Source of the DNA: Mycobacterium sp. MFM001
Lineage (GTDB): Bacteria > Actinomycetota > Actinomycetes > Mycobacteriales > Mycobacteriaceae
Direction: 5' to 3'
Assembly (NCBI RefSeq): GCF_003402475.1
Contig: NZ_BFAB01000004.1
Coordinates: 248,001-312,000 of the forward strand
Length of the DNA stretch: 64,000 nt
The position numbers and the translations under genes were made by a program. Below, in pieces: positions 18,615-30,182 of the stretch. Positions within the stretch are counted from its first letter, which is position 1; every line of letters starts with the position of its first letter. The notes beneath the pieces are model-generated. The model had not been told where the DNA came from. It did not search any database and saw only the letters and a program-made list of their open reading frames with translations.

Positions 18615-18893
18615 ATGATGGTGGAAAAGAAGGCGCGCCGCAGCGCCACCCAGCGCGAAGCCGTCGACCACATCCGCGAGGGCGAGACCTTCTTCGTCAA
18701 CCTGCCGGTCGTGGGACGGGTGGAAGTTCCGCGGCCCGAGCAGCTGGCCTATTACGGCGGTTTGGCCGCGCTGGCCGCCTTCGAGCTGATCGACTGGCCG
18801 GTCGCGCTGGTCATCGCCGCGGGCCACATCCTGGCCAGCAACCACCACAACAAGCTGCTCGAGGAGCTCGGTCAGGCCATGGAAGAGGTCTGA
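18615..18893 (+). CDS. Small conserved membrane-associated protein (Rv0424c-like)
   Basis: 92-aa protein of unknown function. A basic N-terminus and a hydrophilic first half (REGETFFVNLPVVGRVEVPRPEQ) are followed by two short hydrophobic stretches (LAYYGGLAALAAFELI and WPVALVIAAGHILASN). The WPVALVIAAG segment resembles the EWPVVLAVGAG segment of the small cassette proteins upstream, so the three may be distant relatives. A GAAAGG ribosome-binding site precedes the tandem ATGs at 18615 and 18618. The 3' end overlaps the convergent hybrid kinase gene by 22 nt. Confidence 0.85.
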   Translation: MMVEKKARRSATQREAVDHIREGETFFVNLPVVGRVEVPRPEQLAYYGGLAALAAFELIDWPVALVIAAGHILASNHHNKLLEELGQAMEEV

Positions 18894-21800
18894 CCCACCG
18901 CGTGGTCGAACCGCAGGCTGATCCGGGTGCCCGCAGCGGTGCGCGCCGTCTCGACGTGGTCGGCGAGCCCGTTGATCAGCATGAGCCCGCGTCCGCGCTG
19001 CAGGCTGCGCAGGCTGGCCGACGAATCCCCTGACCAGCGGCCGGCGTCGCTGACGGTCACGGCCACGCTGTCGCCGCGCACGAAGGCCTCGACGGAAACC
19101 GTGGCGGCCCGGTCGTCGCGGCTGCCGTGTTCGATCGCGTTGGTGACCGCTTCTCCGGTGGCCAGCAGGATGTCGGCCTCGCGTGGCGGGTCGGCCACGA
19201 CGCCGGACAACCAGCGGCGCAGCCGGCGCCGCGCGCCCGCGATGTGGGCCACCTCGGCGGGAATCACGGTGGCGAAGCTGCGCGCGGCGACGTGGCTGGG
19301 CCGCAGCGCCAGCACCGCCACGTCGTCGGTGTAGCCGCCGGGCGGGCGCATCCGGTCGAGCAGCACCCCGCAGATGTCGCCGACCGGCAGCTCGGCGCAG
19401 TCCGCGGCCGCCGCCCGCAGCCGCGCGAATCCCTGGTCCAGACCCTCCCCCGGTCGCTCGATCAGCCCGTCGGTGTAGAGCAGAACCACACTTCCCGGCG
19501 GCAACTCGGCGGTCGCAGCCTCGTGGGTCGAGCGGTTTTCCGCCACCGACACCGGCGGACGGCGGCCGGACTGCAGAAACGCCGGCTCGTTGCCGGGTGC
19601 GACCAGCAGCGGGTAGGGATGGCCCGCGCAGCTGTAGCTGATGCCGGCCACATTGTCGCCGACGTCGACGACGGCATAGGCCACCGTCGCGCAGCGCGCA
19701 CCCTGGACGGTCAGCGCGTAACGATCCAGGGCCGTCAGCACCGCGGCCGGATCGGGGTCGGTGAGGGCGGCGGCGGCCACGGCGGCCCGCAGCCTGCTCA
19801 TCACGATCGCGGCGGGCAGACCGTGTCCGACCACGTCGCCGACGGAGATTGCCAGCTGGCCGGGTCGGTCGAGCGGGGTCACCAGGTACCAGTCGCCGCC
19901 GACGCGCAGTGCCTCGCCGGCGGGTTGATATGTGGCGGCGACGACGGCGGCGGTGGTCCCGCGGTCCAGGTCGAGCAGATGCTCCTGGAAGTCGGCGGCG
20001 ATGCGGTGCTCGTGCGCCATGTTGCGGATCCGGTCGACGGCCGACTGGGTGATCTGCGCGGTGCGGGCGAACGTGTCGAGCTCGTCGTCGTCGAACGTGC
20101 GGGGTTGCGGCCACACCAGCATCAGCGCGCCGATCACCCGTCCGGTCTGGCCGCGCAGCGGGTGGACGACCAGGGCGCGTGCGACGTCGGCGCCGTCGCG
20201 CACGGCGTGCTGGTAGCGCGGCGGCAGCCGGAACGTGTCCGTAATGACCGCCGGCTCACCGGTTTTCACGACGTCGACCAACACCAGCAGCGCGTCCAGT
20301 CCGAGCACGTGGTAGCGGTCCTGCAGTTCGGTGGGCACCGCGCCGGCGTAGTCGACGCGGATGTTGTCCTCCTCGGTGTCGAGGACGCCGATCGCCACCG
20401 CCGAGGCGTCGCCCACCGCGTCGACGGCGGAGTGCAGCAGCTCGGGCAGGATGCCGGGGACCGACTCGATGGCCTGCAGCGCAGCGTCGAGTTGTTCCGT
20501 TGCAGCAGAATGCTTTTGGCGGCTAGCAGCGGACAGCCGCGCGGCGAGCCGGTCGATCAGCTCTTGGGAGCGGAACGGCTTGGGCAGGTAGTCGTCGGCG
20601 CCGCCGGCGTAACCTTCGCTGACGGCTTCGGCGCCGGCCCGCGCGGACAGCATCAGGATCGGGGTGCCCGCCAGCTCGGGGTCGGCGCGGATGGCCGCGA
20701 CAAAGTCGAATCCGTCGAGCCGCGGCATCATCACGTCGGTCACCACCGCATCCGGGCGAAGCTCGCGGGTGGTCCGCAGGGCCGCTTCGCCGTCGGCGAC
20801 GAGCACGGTTCGCCAGTGCGCGGAGACGATCCTCTCCAAATGGGCCCGCATGTCGGCGTTGTCGTCGGCGATCAGCACCAGCTCGCGGTCGTCGTGTTGG
20901 CGGGTCGGTGACGCGGACACCGGGGCCAGCCACTGGCCGGCCTCGACGACGTATGGGTTGTCGGCCAGCCCGGCCGGTGAATGCTCGACCGGTGTGCCGC
21001 CGGCGGATTGCGGCAGCACGATCGTGACGGTGGTGCCGCGGTCGAGTTCGCTGTCGATGTGCACGGTCCCGCGCTGCAGCTCGACCAGCCCGCGCACCAG
21101 CGACAGCCCGATGCCGGTGCCCTCCACGCTGCGGCCGCGGGCGGTGCCGGCGCGAAAGAAGCGCTCGCCCAACCGGTTGAGGTCGTCGCCGCCGATGCCC
21201 ACCCCCGTGTCGCTGACGATGATCCGACACTGCCCGGAATCGCACTGCGCCCCAACCGTTATCGAGCCCTTCAGCGTGTACTTGACCGCGTTGGACAGCA
21301 GGTTGAGCATGATGGTTTCCCACATCGCCGGGTCGACGTCGGCCAGCGCCGGCCGGCAGTCCAGCACCAGCTCGAGCCCGGCCCGCTGGCACAGTTCGCT
21401 GAACGACGACGCGATGTCGGCGGTCAGCGCACCGACATCGGTGCACACCAAATCGGCGGTGGCCCGGCCGGCTTCGATCCGGGAGAAGTCGAGCAGCGAG
21501 TCGACCAGGCGCAGCAGCCGGCCCGCGTTGCGCCGGGCGGTGCGCAGCCGCTGCGCCAGCAGCGAGTCCGGGCCGATATCGGACAGCGCGTCGTCGAGCG
21601 GGCCCATCAGCAGGGTCAGCGGGGTGCGGAATTCGTGGCTGACGTTCGTGAGGAACGCGGTCTTGGCGTGGTCCAGCTCGGCGAGCGCGTCGGCGCGTTG
21701 CCGCTCCTGCTCGTACGAAGTGGCGGACGCCAGCGCCGACGACAACTGGTCGGCGAGCAGTTGGCAAAAGCCGCGGTACTGCGTGTCCAGCGGGCAGCGC

Positions 21801-22669
21801 GGGCTGACGCCGACCACCAGCGCGCCGGCGGTCGAGCCCTCGCCCAGCGCCACCACCAGAATCTGCTCGGGACAGTCGCTGCCCAGCACCTCGTCGAGCC
21901 CGGGGATCAGCGACGCCGCCCCGTCGATCACCTGCAAGTCGGCTCGGGACCGCTGCGCGGGATCCCAGTCGGTCAACTCCGCCAGTGCGTGCGGCAGCAG
22001 CGGCAGCACCGACGGTGTGCCGCCGCGCAACGTGTTGCCGACGTAGGCCGCGACGAGCGGCACGTCCGCGGATTGGTTGGCGCACACCGCAACTGCGGCG
22101 TCGACCGCGTCGTCAATCGTGCGGGTCTCCATCGTCGCCGAGGCCACCGCGTTGAGCAGGTGCAGGCGACGCTCGCTCAGCACCCGTTCGGTGGTTTCGA
22201 AAGACGGGCAGAAGATGCCGTAGATCGCGCCGTCGGAGCCGATCAGTGGGCTGTAGGTGAACGTGAAATAGCGCTCCCGGCGCCGGCCGCCGGTCACCAT
22301 CGGCAGCATCAGGTCGTGCGACCAGGTGGCCTCGCCGGTGGCGACGACGCCGGCGAGCATCGGGCTGATCGGTTCCCAGATGTCCCACCACACCTCGCGG
22401 CCGGGCCGGCCCAGCGCCCCGGGGTGCTTGTCGCCCAGGATCTGGATGTAGGCGTCGTTGTAGACCAGGAACAGGTCCTCGGCGCCCAACCACAGCACGA
22501 TCGGGAACCGCGAGGTCAACACCACCGCCACCGCCGAGCGCACTTCGGCGGGCCAGTCCTGCGGGGCCCCCAAAGGGTGTGCGGCCCAGTCGAATTCGGC
22601 GAACAGTCGGCCCAGTTCGCCGCCGAGTTCAACCGCGGCGGCAAGGTCAGCGGGTAGGTGCTCGCTCAC
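18872..22669 (-). CDS. Hybrid histidine kinase / receiver / SpoIIE phosphatase / RsbW-like ATPase fusion
   Basis: 1265-aa signalling protein. Order: PAS-like region (about 20-165), GAF-like region (170-320), HisKA with phospho-His H345 (SHEFRTP), HATPase_c with N-box LSNAVKYT and G-boxes SDTGVGIG and EGTGIGLSL (450-555), receiver domain with phospho-Asp D645 (TDVMMP) and K697, second GAF (720-880), SpoIIE-type PP2C phosphatase with GGDWY, GDVVGHG, YTDGLIE and TDDVAV (920-1125), and a C-terminal RsbW-type HATPase with EAVTNAIEH (1173-1181). All catalytic residues appear intact. The GTG start at 22669 overlaps the STAS gene stop (GTGA). Likely role: convert a phosphorelay signal into partner-switching control of an anti-sigma antagonist; that is inference from domains. 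Confidence 0.93.
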   Translation of the reverse strand: MSEHLPADLAAAVELGGELGRLFAEFDWAAHPLGAPQDWPAEVRSAVAVVLTSRFPIVLWLGAEDLFLVYNDAYIQILGDKHPGALGRPGREVWWDIWEPISPMLAGVVATGEATWSHDLMLPMVTGGRRRERYFTFTYSPLIGSDGAIYGIFCPSFETTERVLSERRLHLLNAVASATMETRTIDDAVDAAVAVCANQSADVPLVAAYVGNTLRGGTPSVLPLLPHALAELTDWDPAQRSRADLQVIDGAASLIPGLDEVLGSDCPEQILVVALGEGSTAGALVVGVSPRCPLDTQYRGFCQLLADQLSSALASATSYEQERQRADALAELDHAKTAFLTNVSHEFRTPLTLLMGPLDDALSDIGPDSLLAQRLRTARRNAGRLLRLVDSLLDFSRIEAGRATADLVCTDVGALTADIASSFSELCQRAGLELVLDCRPALADVDPAMWETIMLNLLSNAVKYTLKGSITVGAQCDSGQCRIIVSDTGVGIGGDDLNRLGERFFRAGTARGRSVEGTGIGLSLVRGLVELQRGTVHIDSELDRGTTVTIVLPQSAGGTPVEHSPAGLADNPYVVEAGQWLAPVSASPTRQHDDRELVLIADDNADMRAHLERIVSAHWRTVLVADGEAALRTTRELRPDAVVTDVMMPRLDGFDFVAAIRADPELAGTPILMLSARAGAEAVSEGYAGGADDYLPKPFRSQELIDRLAARLSAASRQKHSAATEQLDAALQAIESVPGILPELLHSAVDAVGDASAVAIGVLDTEEDNIRVDYAGAVPTELQDRYHVLGLDALLVLVDVVKTGEPAVITDTFRLPPRYQHAVRDGADVARALVVHPLRGQTGRVIGALMLVWPQPRTFDDDELDTFARTAQITQSAVDRIRNMAHEHRIAADFQEHLLDLDRGTTAAVVAATYQPAGEALRVGGDWYLVTPLDRPGQLAISVGDVVGHGLPAAIVMSRLRAAVAAAALTDPDPAAVLTALDRYALTVQGARCATVAYAVVDVGDNVAGISYSCAGHPYPLLVAPGNEPAFLQSGRRPPVSVAENRSTHEAATAELPPGSVVLLYTDGLIERPGEGLDQGFARLRAAAADCAELPVGDICGVLLDRMRPPGGYTDDVAVLALRPSHVAARSFATVIPAEVAHIAGARRRLRRWLSGVVADPPREADILLATGEAVTNAIEHGSRDDRAATVSVEAFVRGDSVAVTVSDAGRWSGDSSASLRSLQRGRGLMLINGLADHVETARTAAGTRISLRFDHAVGQTSSMA

Positions 22670-23034
22670 GTCTCTTTTGGATGGTGATCCTGCAGCGCAT
22701 CGGCCAGCGTCGGGAAGATATGCAGGACGCTGTCCAGGTTGGTCACTTCGATCGGCCGGGTCACCAGGTCGTTGTCGGCCACCAGCCGCACCGACGTTCC
22801 CGCTTCGGCTCCTCGCCGGTGGCAATCGAGCACAGCGTTCAGCCCGGCGCTGCCGAAGTAGGTCAGCGACTGCAAGTCGAGGACGAGCAGCCGCGCGACA
22901 TGAGCCGTAGCCTGCTCGAGCGCGGAGGTGAGATCGGAAACGAAGGCGCCGACGTTGCTGGAATCCAGTTCACCCTTGACGTGCACGACGACCGCTTCGG
23001 GAAGAACTTCACAGTCGATCGCCAACAATTCCAT
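22666..23034 (-). CDS. STAS-domain anti-sigma factor antagonist
   Basis: 122-aa SpoIIAA/RsbV-like protein. The STAS pattern is clear: VHVKGELDSSNV, LLVLDLQSLTYFGSAGLNAV with the phosphorylatable serine at S62. Such proteins are phosphorylated by an RsbW-type kinase and dephosphorylated by a SpoIIE-type phosphatase. Both activities are encoded in the protein translated immediately downstream (GTGA overlap), so this is very probably its cognate substrate. The sigma factor or other target is not encoded in the window. Confidence 0.92.
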   Translation of the reverse strand: MELLAIDCEVLPEAVVVHVKGELDSSNVGAFVSDLTSALEQATAHVARLLVLDLQSLTYFGSAGLNAVLDCHRRGAEAGTSVRLVADNDLVTRPIEVTNLDSVLHIFPTLADALQDHHPKET

Positions 23035-23132
23035 CCATTCACCCGCTTCGATGCACGCGCGGAAACGGAATGCGGTGCCGACCCGCCGTCTCTGCAGCCC
23101 AACTCTGTACCGAGCCTAGCCTGGACGTGAGT

Positions 23133-23807
23133 CTAATTGCGCGAGTCGCCGGATACCCGTCCGTGGACCGTGAGCAAGAGATGGTCGAATTCGCTTTGGA
23201 CGTGGGGCGATGGCGGCGGCAGGGTGCTGACTTCATCGACCAACTGCTTGGCCAGCTCGCGCAGTTTGGTGTTGGTCTCCTGCGATCGCCACCGCAACAC
23301 GCCGAAGGCCTGCTCGGCGCTGACCCGGTAGATGGCCATCAGCACACCCTTGGCCTGCTCGATCACCGCGCGGGCCTCGAACAGGTCGGGCAGCGTCTCG
23401 TCGAGGACCTCTTGGCGGGTCTCCTCGAACGTGTCGGTCAGGTCGATGTAGTAGCCGGCGGTCCCCACCACCGCGCCGGTCTCGTCGGTCATCCGGTCGC
23501 CGACCACGATCGCGTCGTGCACAGTGCCGGCGGTGTCGAGGAAGCGGTGGCGGCTGGAGAACGTGCCGCCGCCGTGCAGCGCGCGGTCGAGGATCTCCTG
23601 GACGTGGGCGCGGTCCTCGGGATGCTTGTGCGCGAGCATCAGTTCCGTCGTCGGCACCACCGACCCGGGTTCGTAGCCGTGCATCCGGGCCACCTCGTCG
23701 GACCACTCCCAGCGCTGACCCACGAACCAGAACCGGAACGCGCCGACGTTCGAGTAGGCGTCGGCGCCGGGAGGGAATCCCGTCGTCGCTCTGGCAGTCC
23801 TCTGCAC
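23133..23807 (-). CDS. PAS-ANTAR domain RNA-binding antiterminator
   Basis: 224-aa regulator with an N-terminal PAS fold (about residues 20-123; RFWFVGQRWEWSDEVARMHG, HPEDRAHV, YYIDLTD) and a C-terminal ANTAR domain (about 141-195; EARAVIEQAKGVLM, the family signature). ANTAR proteins bind paired stem-loops in leader RNAs and prevent termination. Start is GTG 23807. The gene is upstream of and co-directional with the STAS and hybrid kinase genes (98 nt gap), suggesting one sensory module. It is divergent from thiC. Confidence 0.9.
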   Translation of the reverse strand: MQRTARATTGFPPGADAYSNVGAFRFWFVGQRWEWSDEVARMHGYEPGSVVPTTELMLAHKHPEDRAHVQEILDRALHGGGTFSSRHRFLDTAGTVHDAIVVGDRMTDETGAVVGTAGYYIDLTDTFEETRQEVLDETLPDLFEARAVIEQAKGVLMAIYRVSAEQAFGVLRWRSQETNTKLRELAKQLVDEVSTLPPPSPHVQSEFDHLLLTVHGRVSGDSRN

Positions 23808-23914
23808 GGTAAGAAATCATTCCACCCGCGAGGCCTACCGGCCAGGGGTTGTGCCTCGGTCGAATTCTTTCCAGCCGCCGCGGTCGCACTGCGCTAGCGT
23901 GGTCAGGGTCCGAC

Positions 23915-26439
<2,525 letters not shown>

Positions 26440-26443
<4 letters not shown>

Positions 26444-27075
26444 ACCTCGAGGAGATCGCCGGCGTCGCGCACCATCCCGACGGCACCCCGTCGGGCGTGG
26501 TGGTGTTGACGCACGGCGCCGGCGGCAACCGGGAATCCCCACTGTTGCAACGGGTTTGCGACGAGTGGGCGCGGCGCGGCTGGCTGGCGGTGCGCTACAA
26601 CCTGCCCTACCGGCGGCGCAGACCCAAAGGGCCGCCGTCCGGTTCGGCGGCCACCGACCGCGCCGGCATCGTCGAGGCCATCACCGTGTGCCGCAAGCTC
26701 GCCGACGGCCCGCTGATCACCGGCGGGCATTCCTACGGCGGCCGGCAGACGTCGATGGTGGTGGCCGCCGGGGATGCGCCGGTAGATCTGTTGACCCTGT
26801 TCTCCTACCCCGTGCATCCCCCCGGCAAGCCGGAACGCCCGCGCACCCAGCACCTGCCCGACATCGCGGTGCCGACGGTGTTCACCCACGGGACGTCGGA
26901 CCCGTTCGGCTCTCTCGACGAAGTGCGCGACGCCGCCGCGCTGATTCCGGCGCCGACCGAGGTCGTCGAGATCACCGGCGCACGGCACGACCTGGGCGCC
27001 AAGAGCCTCGACGTGGCTGCGCTGGCCGTCGATGCGGCGCTGCGTCTACTATCCGGTACCGCGGGTTCTGTATAG
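26440..27075 (+). CDS. Alpha/beta-hydrolase, dienelactone-hydrolase-like (Rv0421c-like)
   Basis: 211-aa cytoplasmic alpha/beta hydrolase. The oxyanion/strand region VVLTHGAGGNRESP, nucleophile elbow GGHSYGG (Ser in GxSxG), an acidic residue in THGTSDPFG and a late His in GARHDLG form a plausible catalytic triad. Substrate unknown; conserved position behind thiD in mycobacteria suggests a house-cleaning or thiamine-linked role, but nothing in the sequence proves it. Start ATG 26440 overlaps the thiD stop. Confidence 0.86.
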
Positions 27076-27082
27076 TCGCGTC

Positions 27083-28567
27083 ATGGACTCACCACAGTAT
27101 GACTTCGTCATCGTGGGTGCGGGCTTCGCCGGTATCGGCACCGCGATCCAGCTGAAGCGGCTCGGCTACGACAACTTCGTCATCCTCGATCGCGAGGCCG
27201 ACCTGGGCGGCACCTGGCACGTCAACCGGTACCCGGGCCTGGCCGTCGACATCCCGTCGACCACGTACTCGTACTGGTTCGAACCCAACCCCTACTGGTC
27301 GCGGCTGTTCGCGACGGGTCCCGAGCTCAAGCAGTACGCCGACCACGTCGCCGACAAATACGACGTCCGCCGCTACATGCGGTTCAACACCACCGTCGAG
27401 GGCGCCCGCTGGGACGAGGACTCGCAGATCTGGCGGGTGGCGCTGGCCGGCGGCGAAACGCTGACCACCCGCTTCCTGATCACCGCGACCGGCTTCCTGT
27501 CCCAGCCGCACACCCCGGACATTCCCGGCATCTCCTCCTTCGAGGGCAGGATCATCCACACCACGGCCTGGGACGACAGTTACGACTTCGCCGGCCGCCG
27601 GGTCGGGCTGATCGGCACCGGTGCCACCGCCATCCAGCTCATTCCGGAGCTGGCCAAGACCGTCGCCGACCTGACGGTGTATCAGCGCACTGCGATCTGG
27701 GTGGCGCCCAAGGTCGACTTCCGGATCTCGCCGGCCGTGCAGCGGCTCTTCGCCCGGGTGCCGCTCACCCAGCGGGCAGTGCGGTGGGTGACCGACGGCC
27801 TGCTCGAGGTCATGACGGTCACCGGCGTGCTGAACTACCGCTACTTCCGGCGGCTGTCCATCGCCGCGATGGACCTGTGCAAGATTCACCGGTTCGTGCA
27901 GGTTCGCGACAAGGAGTTGCGGCGCAAGCTGACCCCGGACTACGACATCGGCTGCAAGCGGCCGAGCTGGTCCAACGACTACTACCGCAGCTTCACCAAA
28001 CCGCACGTGCACTTAGAGACCGGCGGCATCGACCGGATCGAGCCGGACGGCATCGTCACCAACGACGGCAACAAGGCCGACATCGACACGCTGGTGCTGG
28101 CCACCGGATTCGACCTGTGGGACGCCAACTTCCCGGCCATCGAGGTGGTCGGTCGCGAAGGCCGCAACCTCGGCAAGTGGTGGCGGGAGAACAGGTTCCA
28201 GGCCTACCAGGGTGTCTCGATTCCGTATTTCCCGAACTACCTGAGCCTGGCCAGCCCGTACGCCTTCTCCGGGCTGTCGTTCTTCAACACCATGGAATAC
28301 CAGATGCGGCACATGGATCGGCTGCTCGGTGAGGTCAAGCGCAGGGGCGCAACGACTTTCGAGGTGACCGAAGAGGCCAATGCCCGCTTCCTGGATCGGA
28401 TGACCCGGCATCTGGACAGCTCGGTCTTCTACGCCGGCGACTGCGCCACCTCGCGGTCCTACTACTTCAACCACAGCGGCGAGGCGACCCTGCTGCGGCC
28501 CACCTCGGTGCGCAACGCGGTGCGGGACGGGTCTAAATTCCCGTTGGACGACTACGCAATCGCCTAA
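27083..28567 (+). CDS. Flavin-containing monooxygenase, Baeyer-Villiger type
   Basis: 494-aa FAD/NADPH monooxygenase. FAD-binding GAGFAGIG lies at the N-terminus, the Baeyer-Villiger fingerprint FxGxxxHxxxW[P/D] is visible as FEGRIIHTTAWD (about residues 153-164), and the NADPH-binding GTGATA follows about 35 residues later. Together with DLGGTWHVNRYPGL this places it in the class B flavoprotein family that oxygenates ketones, often sterol or lipid derivatives in mycobacteria. It opens the accessory region that follows the thiamine operon; the intergenic gap is only 7 nt, so read-through from the thi operon is possible. Confidence 0.92.
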   Translation: MDSPQYDFVIVGAGFAGIGTAIQLKRLGYDNFVILDREADLGGTWHVNRYPGLAVDIPSTTYSYWFEPNPYWSRLFATGPELKQYADHVADKYDVRRYMRFNTTVEGARWDEDSQIWRVALAGGETLTTRFLITATGFLSQPHTPDIPGISSFEGRIIHTTAWDDSYDFAGRRVGLIGTGATAIQLIPELAKTVADLTVYQRTAIWVAPKVDFRISPAVQRLFARVPLTQRAVRWVTDGLLEVMTVTGVLNYRYFRRLSIAAMDLCKIHRFVQVRDKELRRKLTPDYDIGCKRPSWSNDYYRSFTKPHVHLETGGIDRIEPDGIVTNDGNKADIDTLVLATGFDLWDANFPAIEVVGREGRNLGKWWRENRFQAYQGVSIPYFPNYLSLASPYAFSGLSFFNTMEYQMRHMDRLLGEVKRRGATTFEVTEEANARFLDRMTRHLDSSVFYAGDCATSRSYYFNHSGEATLLRPTSVRNAVRDGSKFPLDDYAIA

Positions 28568-28575
28568 GGAGCCCC

Positions 28576-28851
28576 ATGTCACGCAAGAGCAACCGTGTCG
28601 CCCGATTCTCGGGTTTGGCCTTGGCAGGCGCCGGGGTGTCCCACTTCACCAGCCCGCAGTTGTTCGAGCCGATCAGCAAGCCGGTGTTCCCCCGCAACAC
28701 CCGCCAGCACATCTACACCAACGGCGGGATCGAAACGGTGCTCGGGCTGGGCTTTTCCAGCCGGCGGACCCGCAGCGCGGCGATCGTCGGGTTGATCGCC
28801 TACCTGGCCTATCTGGGTGGCAGCGCTATTCGGAACGGCCAAAAAGCGTAG
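28576..28851 (+). CDS. Small hydrophobic protein of unknown function
   Basis: 91-aa protein starting 8 nt after the monooxygenase stop, with an AAGGAG ribosome-binding site overlapping that stop region. Two weakly hydrophobic segments (FSGLALAGAGVSHF and SAAIVGLIAYLAYLGGSAI) flank the polar segment PRNTRQHIYTNGGIETVLG. It resembles the small DoxX-like proteins that often accompany monooxygenases in mycobacteria, but the match is too weak to name. Tight spacing suggests it functions with the monooxygenase. Its end overlaps the convergent TetR gene by 26 nt. Confidence 0.75.
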   Translation: MSRKSNRVARFSGLALAGAGVSHFTSPQLFEPISKPVFPRNTRQHIYTNGGIETVLGLGFSSRRTRSAAIVGLIAYLAYLGGSAIRNGQKA

Positions 28852-30058
28852 CCTGCATCAGCTTTCGCACACATGCCTGCGGGTAGGCGGACTGCTCGGC
28901 CGATTCTTCGTAGTGCACCAGCCGGCCCAGGTCGACCACCAGCGCCATCGCGGCGTGTACCAAAAACCGCGCCTGCGCTGCCGTCAACGCCGGCCGCGCC
29001 GCCTCCAGCAGCCGCGTCCAGGAATCGATCGTGGTCCGCTGCACGTCGCGCAGCAGCTCCTGGTCGGTGCGGGTCAGGTTGACCCGCTCGGTGTAGTAGA
29101 TGGACGCCAGTTCGGGGTTGGCGAACGACGTCGCCACAAACGCCTCGATCAGCACGGTCAGCATCTGGCGTGGCTCTCGCAGATCGCCGAGGATCGCCGA
29201 CAGGTGGCCGGAGACCCGGTCGGCCGCGCGGCGCAATCCGGTGGACAGGATCTCGCACTTGCCGGAGAAGTACCGGTAAATGCCCGATACGGGAATGCCG
29301 ACCGCCGACGCGATTTGCGCCATGCTGGTTTCGGAGTACCCGTGGTGGTTGAACAACACCATCGCCGCGCCCAGCAGGGCTTCGTACATGCCGGCATCCG
29401 AGGCGAAGATCCGCCAGGCCGCTGGGCGGCCGACGATGTCGTCCGGATGCGGGAGGTCGGCGGCGAGCACCGCTAGAGCGGCTTCGCGCAGCAGCGCGCG
29501 GATATCGTCGTCGGGCAGCCGGACCCGATGGTCGACGATGCTGCCGATGACACTGAGCGTTCCCGACGAAAGCATCCACCGCTGCGACGACGTCAATGCC
29601 GGCCGAATTGCCATGAGAGGACGCTGAATTCGGCGGTTGACCACCCGCAGCTGATCGGCCAGCGTGGCCTCGTCCTCGCCGTGCAGATAGCGGGCCTGCC
29701 AGCGGTACAGACCGCCGGACTCCCGGTTGGCCAGCGTCACGTCAACGAGTGCGTCGACCAAGCGCTCCAGCATGGCGGCCGGATCGGCATCGGTGGGCTC
29801 GGCGTCCGCGAAGTCGGTGCAGTCGACCAGCTGCTGGCCCAGCGCGAGCACCGCGTCGCGAAACAGGTTGTACTTACCGGAGTAATGCCGGTACAGCGCC
29901 GCCGCCGATATCCCGACCTTGGCCGCGATGGCCTCCATGCTGACCGCGTGATAGCCCTGCGCGCTGAAGGCCTCGGCCGCGGCGCGCGCGATCTGCGCCT
30001 TGCGGTCTTTCGGCCGTCGGCGCACCGGCGCCGCCGACTGCGCACGAGCGGTCGTCAC
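28826..30058 (-). CDS. Transcriptional regulator with two fused TetR domains
   Basis: 410 aa, about twice the usual TetR length. The first TetR helix-turn-helix is at residues 20-66 (ISAAALYRHYSGKYNLF) and the second at about 223-269 (IPVSGIYRYFSGKCEIL), each followed by its own helical ligand/dimerisation region. Both HTHs look intact. A single chain may therefore act as a pseudo-dimer on DNA. It is divergent from the small membrane protein/MpaB pair and convergent with the monooxygenase pair, so it may control either. Double-TetR proteins are known in actinobacteria but rarely characterised. Confidence 0.88.
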   Translation of the reverse strand: MTTARAQSAAPVRRRPKDRKAQIARAAAEAFSAQGYHAVSMEAIAAKVGISAAALYRHYSGKYNLFRDAVLALGQQLVDCTDFADAEPTDADPAAMLERLVDALVDVTLANRESGGLYRWQARYLHGEDEATLADQLRVVNRRIQRPLMAIRPALTSSQRWMLSSGTLSVIGSIVDHRVRLPDDDIRALLREAALAVLAADLPHPDDIVGRPAAWRIFASDAGMYEALLGAAMVLFNHHGYSETSMAQIASAVGIPVSGIYRYFSGKCEILSTGLRRAADRVSGHLSAILGDLREPRQMLTVLIEAFVATSFANPELASIYYTERVNLTRTDQELLRDVQRTTIDSWTRLLEAARPALTAAQARFLVHAAMALVVDLGRLVHYEESAEQSAYPQACVRKLMQATLFGRSE

Positions 30059-30114
30059 CGCCTCACCCTAGCCGTAGATTCACAGTCTCGAAAACCTACC
30101 GCTGGGTCAGAACC

Positions 30115-30128
30115 TTTATTAACATAAA
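30115..30128. promoter_or_regulatory. AT-rich inverted repeat between divergent genes, possible operator
   Basis: TTTAT-TAAC-ATAAA is a perfect 5-bp inverted repeat in the 124-nt gap between the double-TetR gene and the divergent 74-aa gene. The stretch is strikingly AT-rich against the GC-rich surroundings. It could be an operator or the -10 region of a promoter. No supporting second site was seen. Confidence 0.35.
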
Positions 30129-30182
30129 TGCTATTCCGTCGCCGGAGCTACGGCGCACGGGTTTCCTGCCGAAGGGACGCAC

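Noticed and set aside
19127..22657. Long plus-strand frames opposite the hybrid kinase gene
   Set aside because: Shadows; the minus strand carries all catalytic motifs of five signalling domains.
23146..23178. GGGTAT on the minus strand upstream of the STAS gene, resembling a SigF -10 element
   Set aside because: No GTTT-like -35 at 15-17 nt spacing; the match alone is too short to call.
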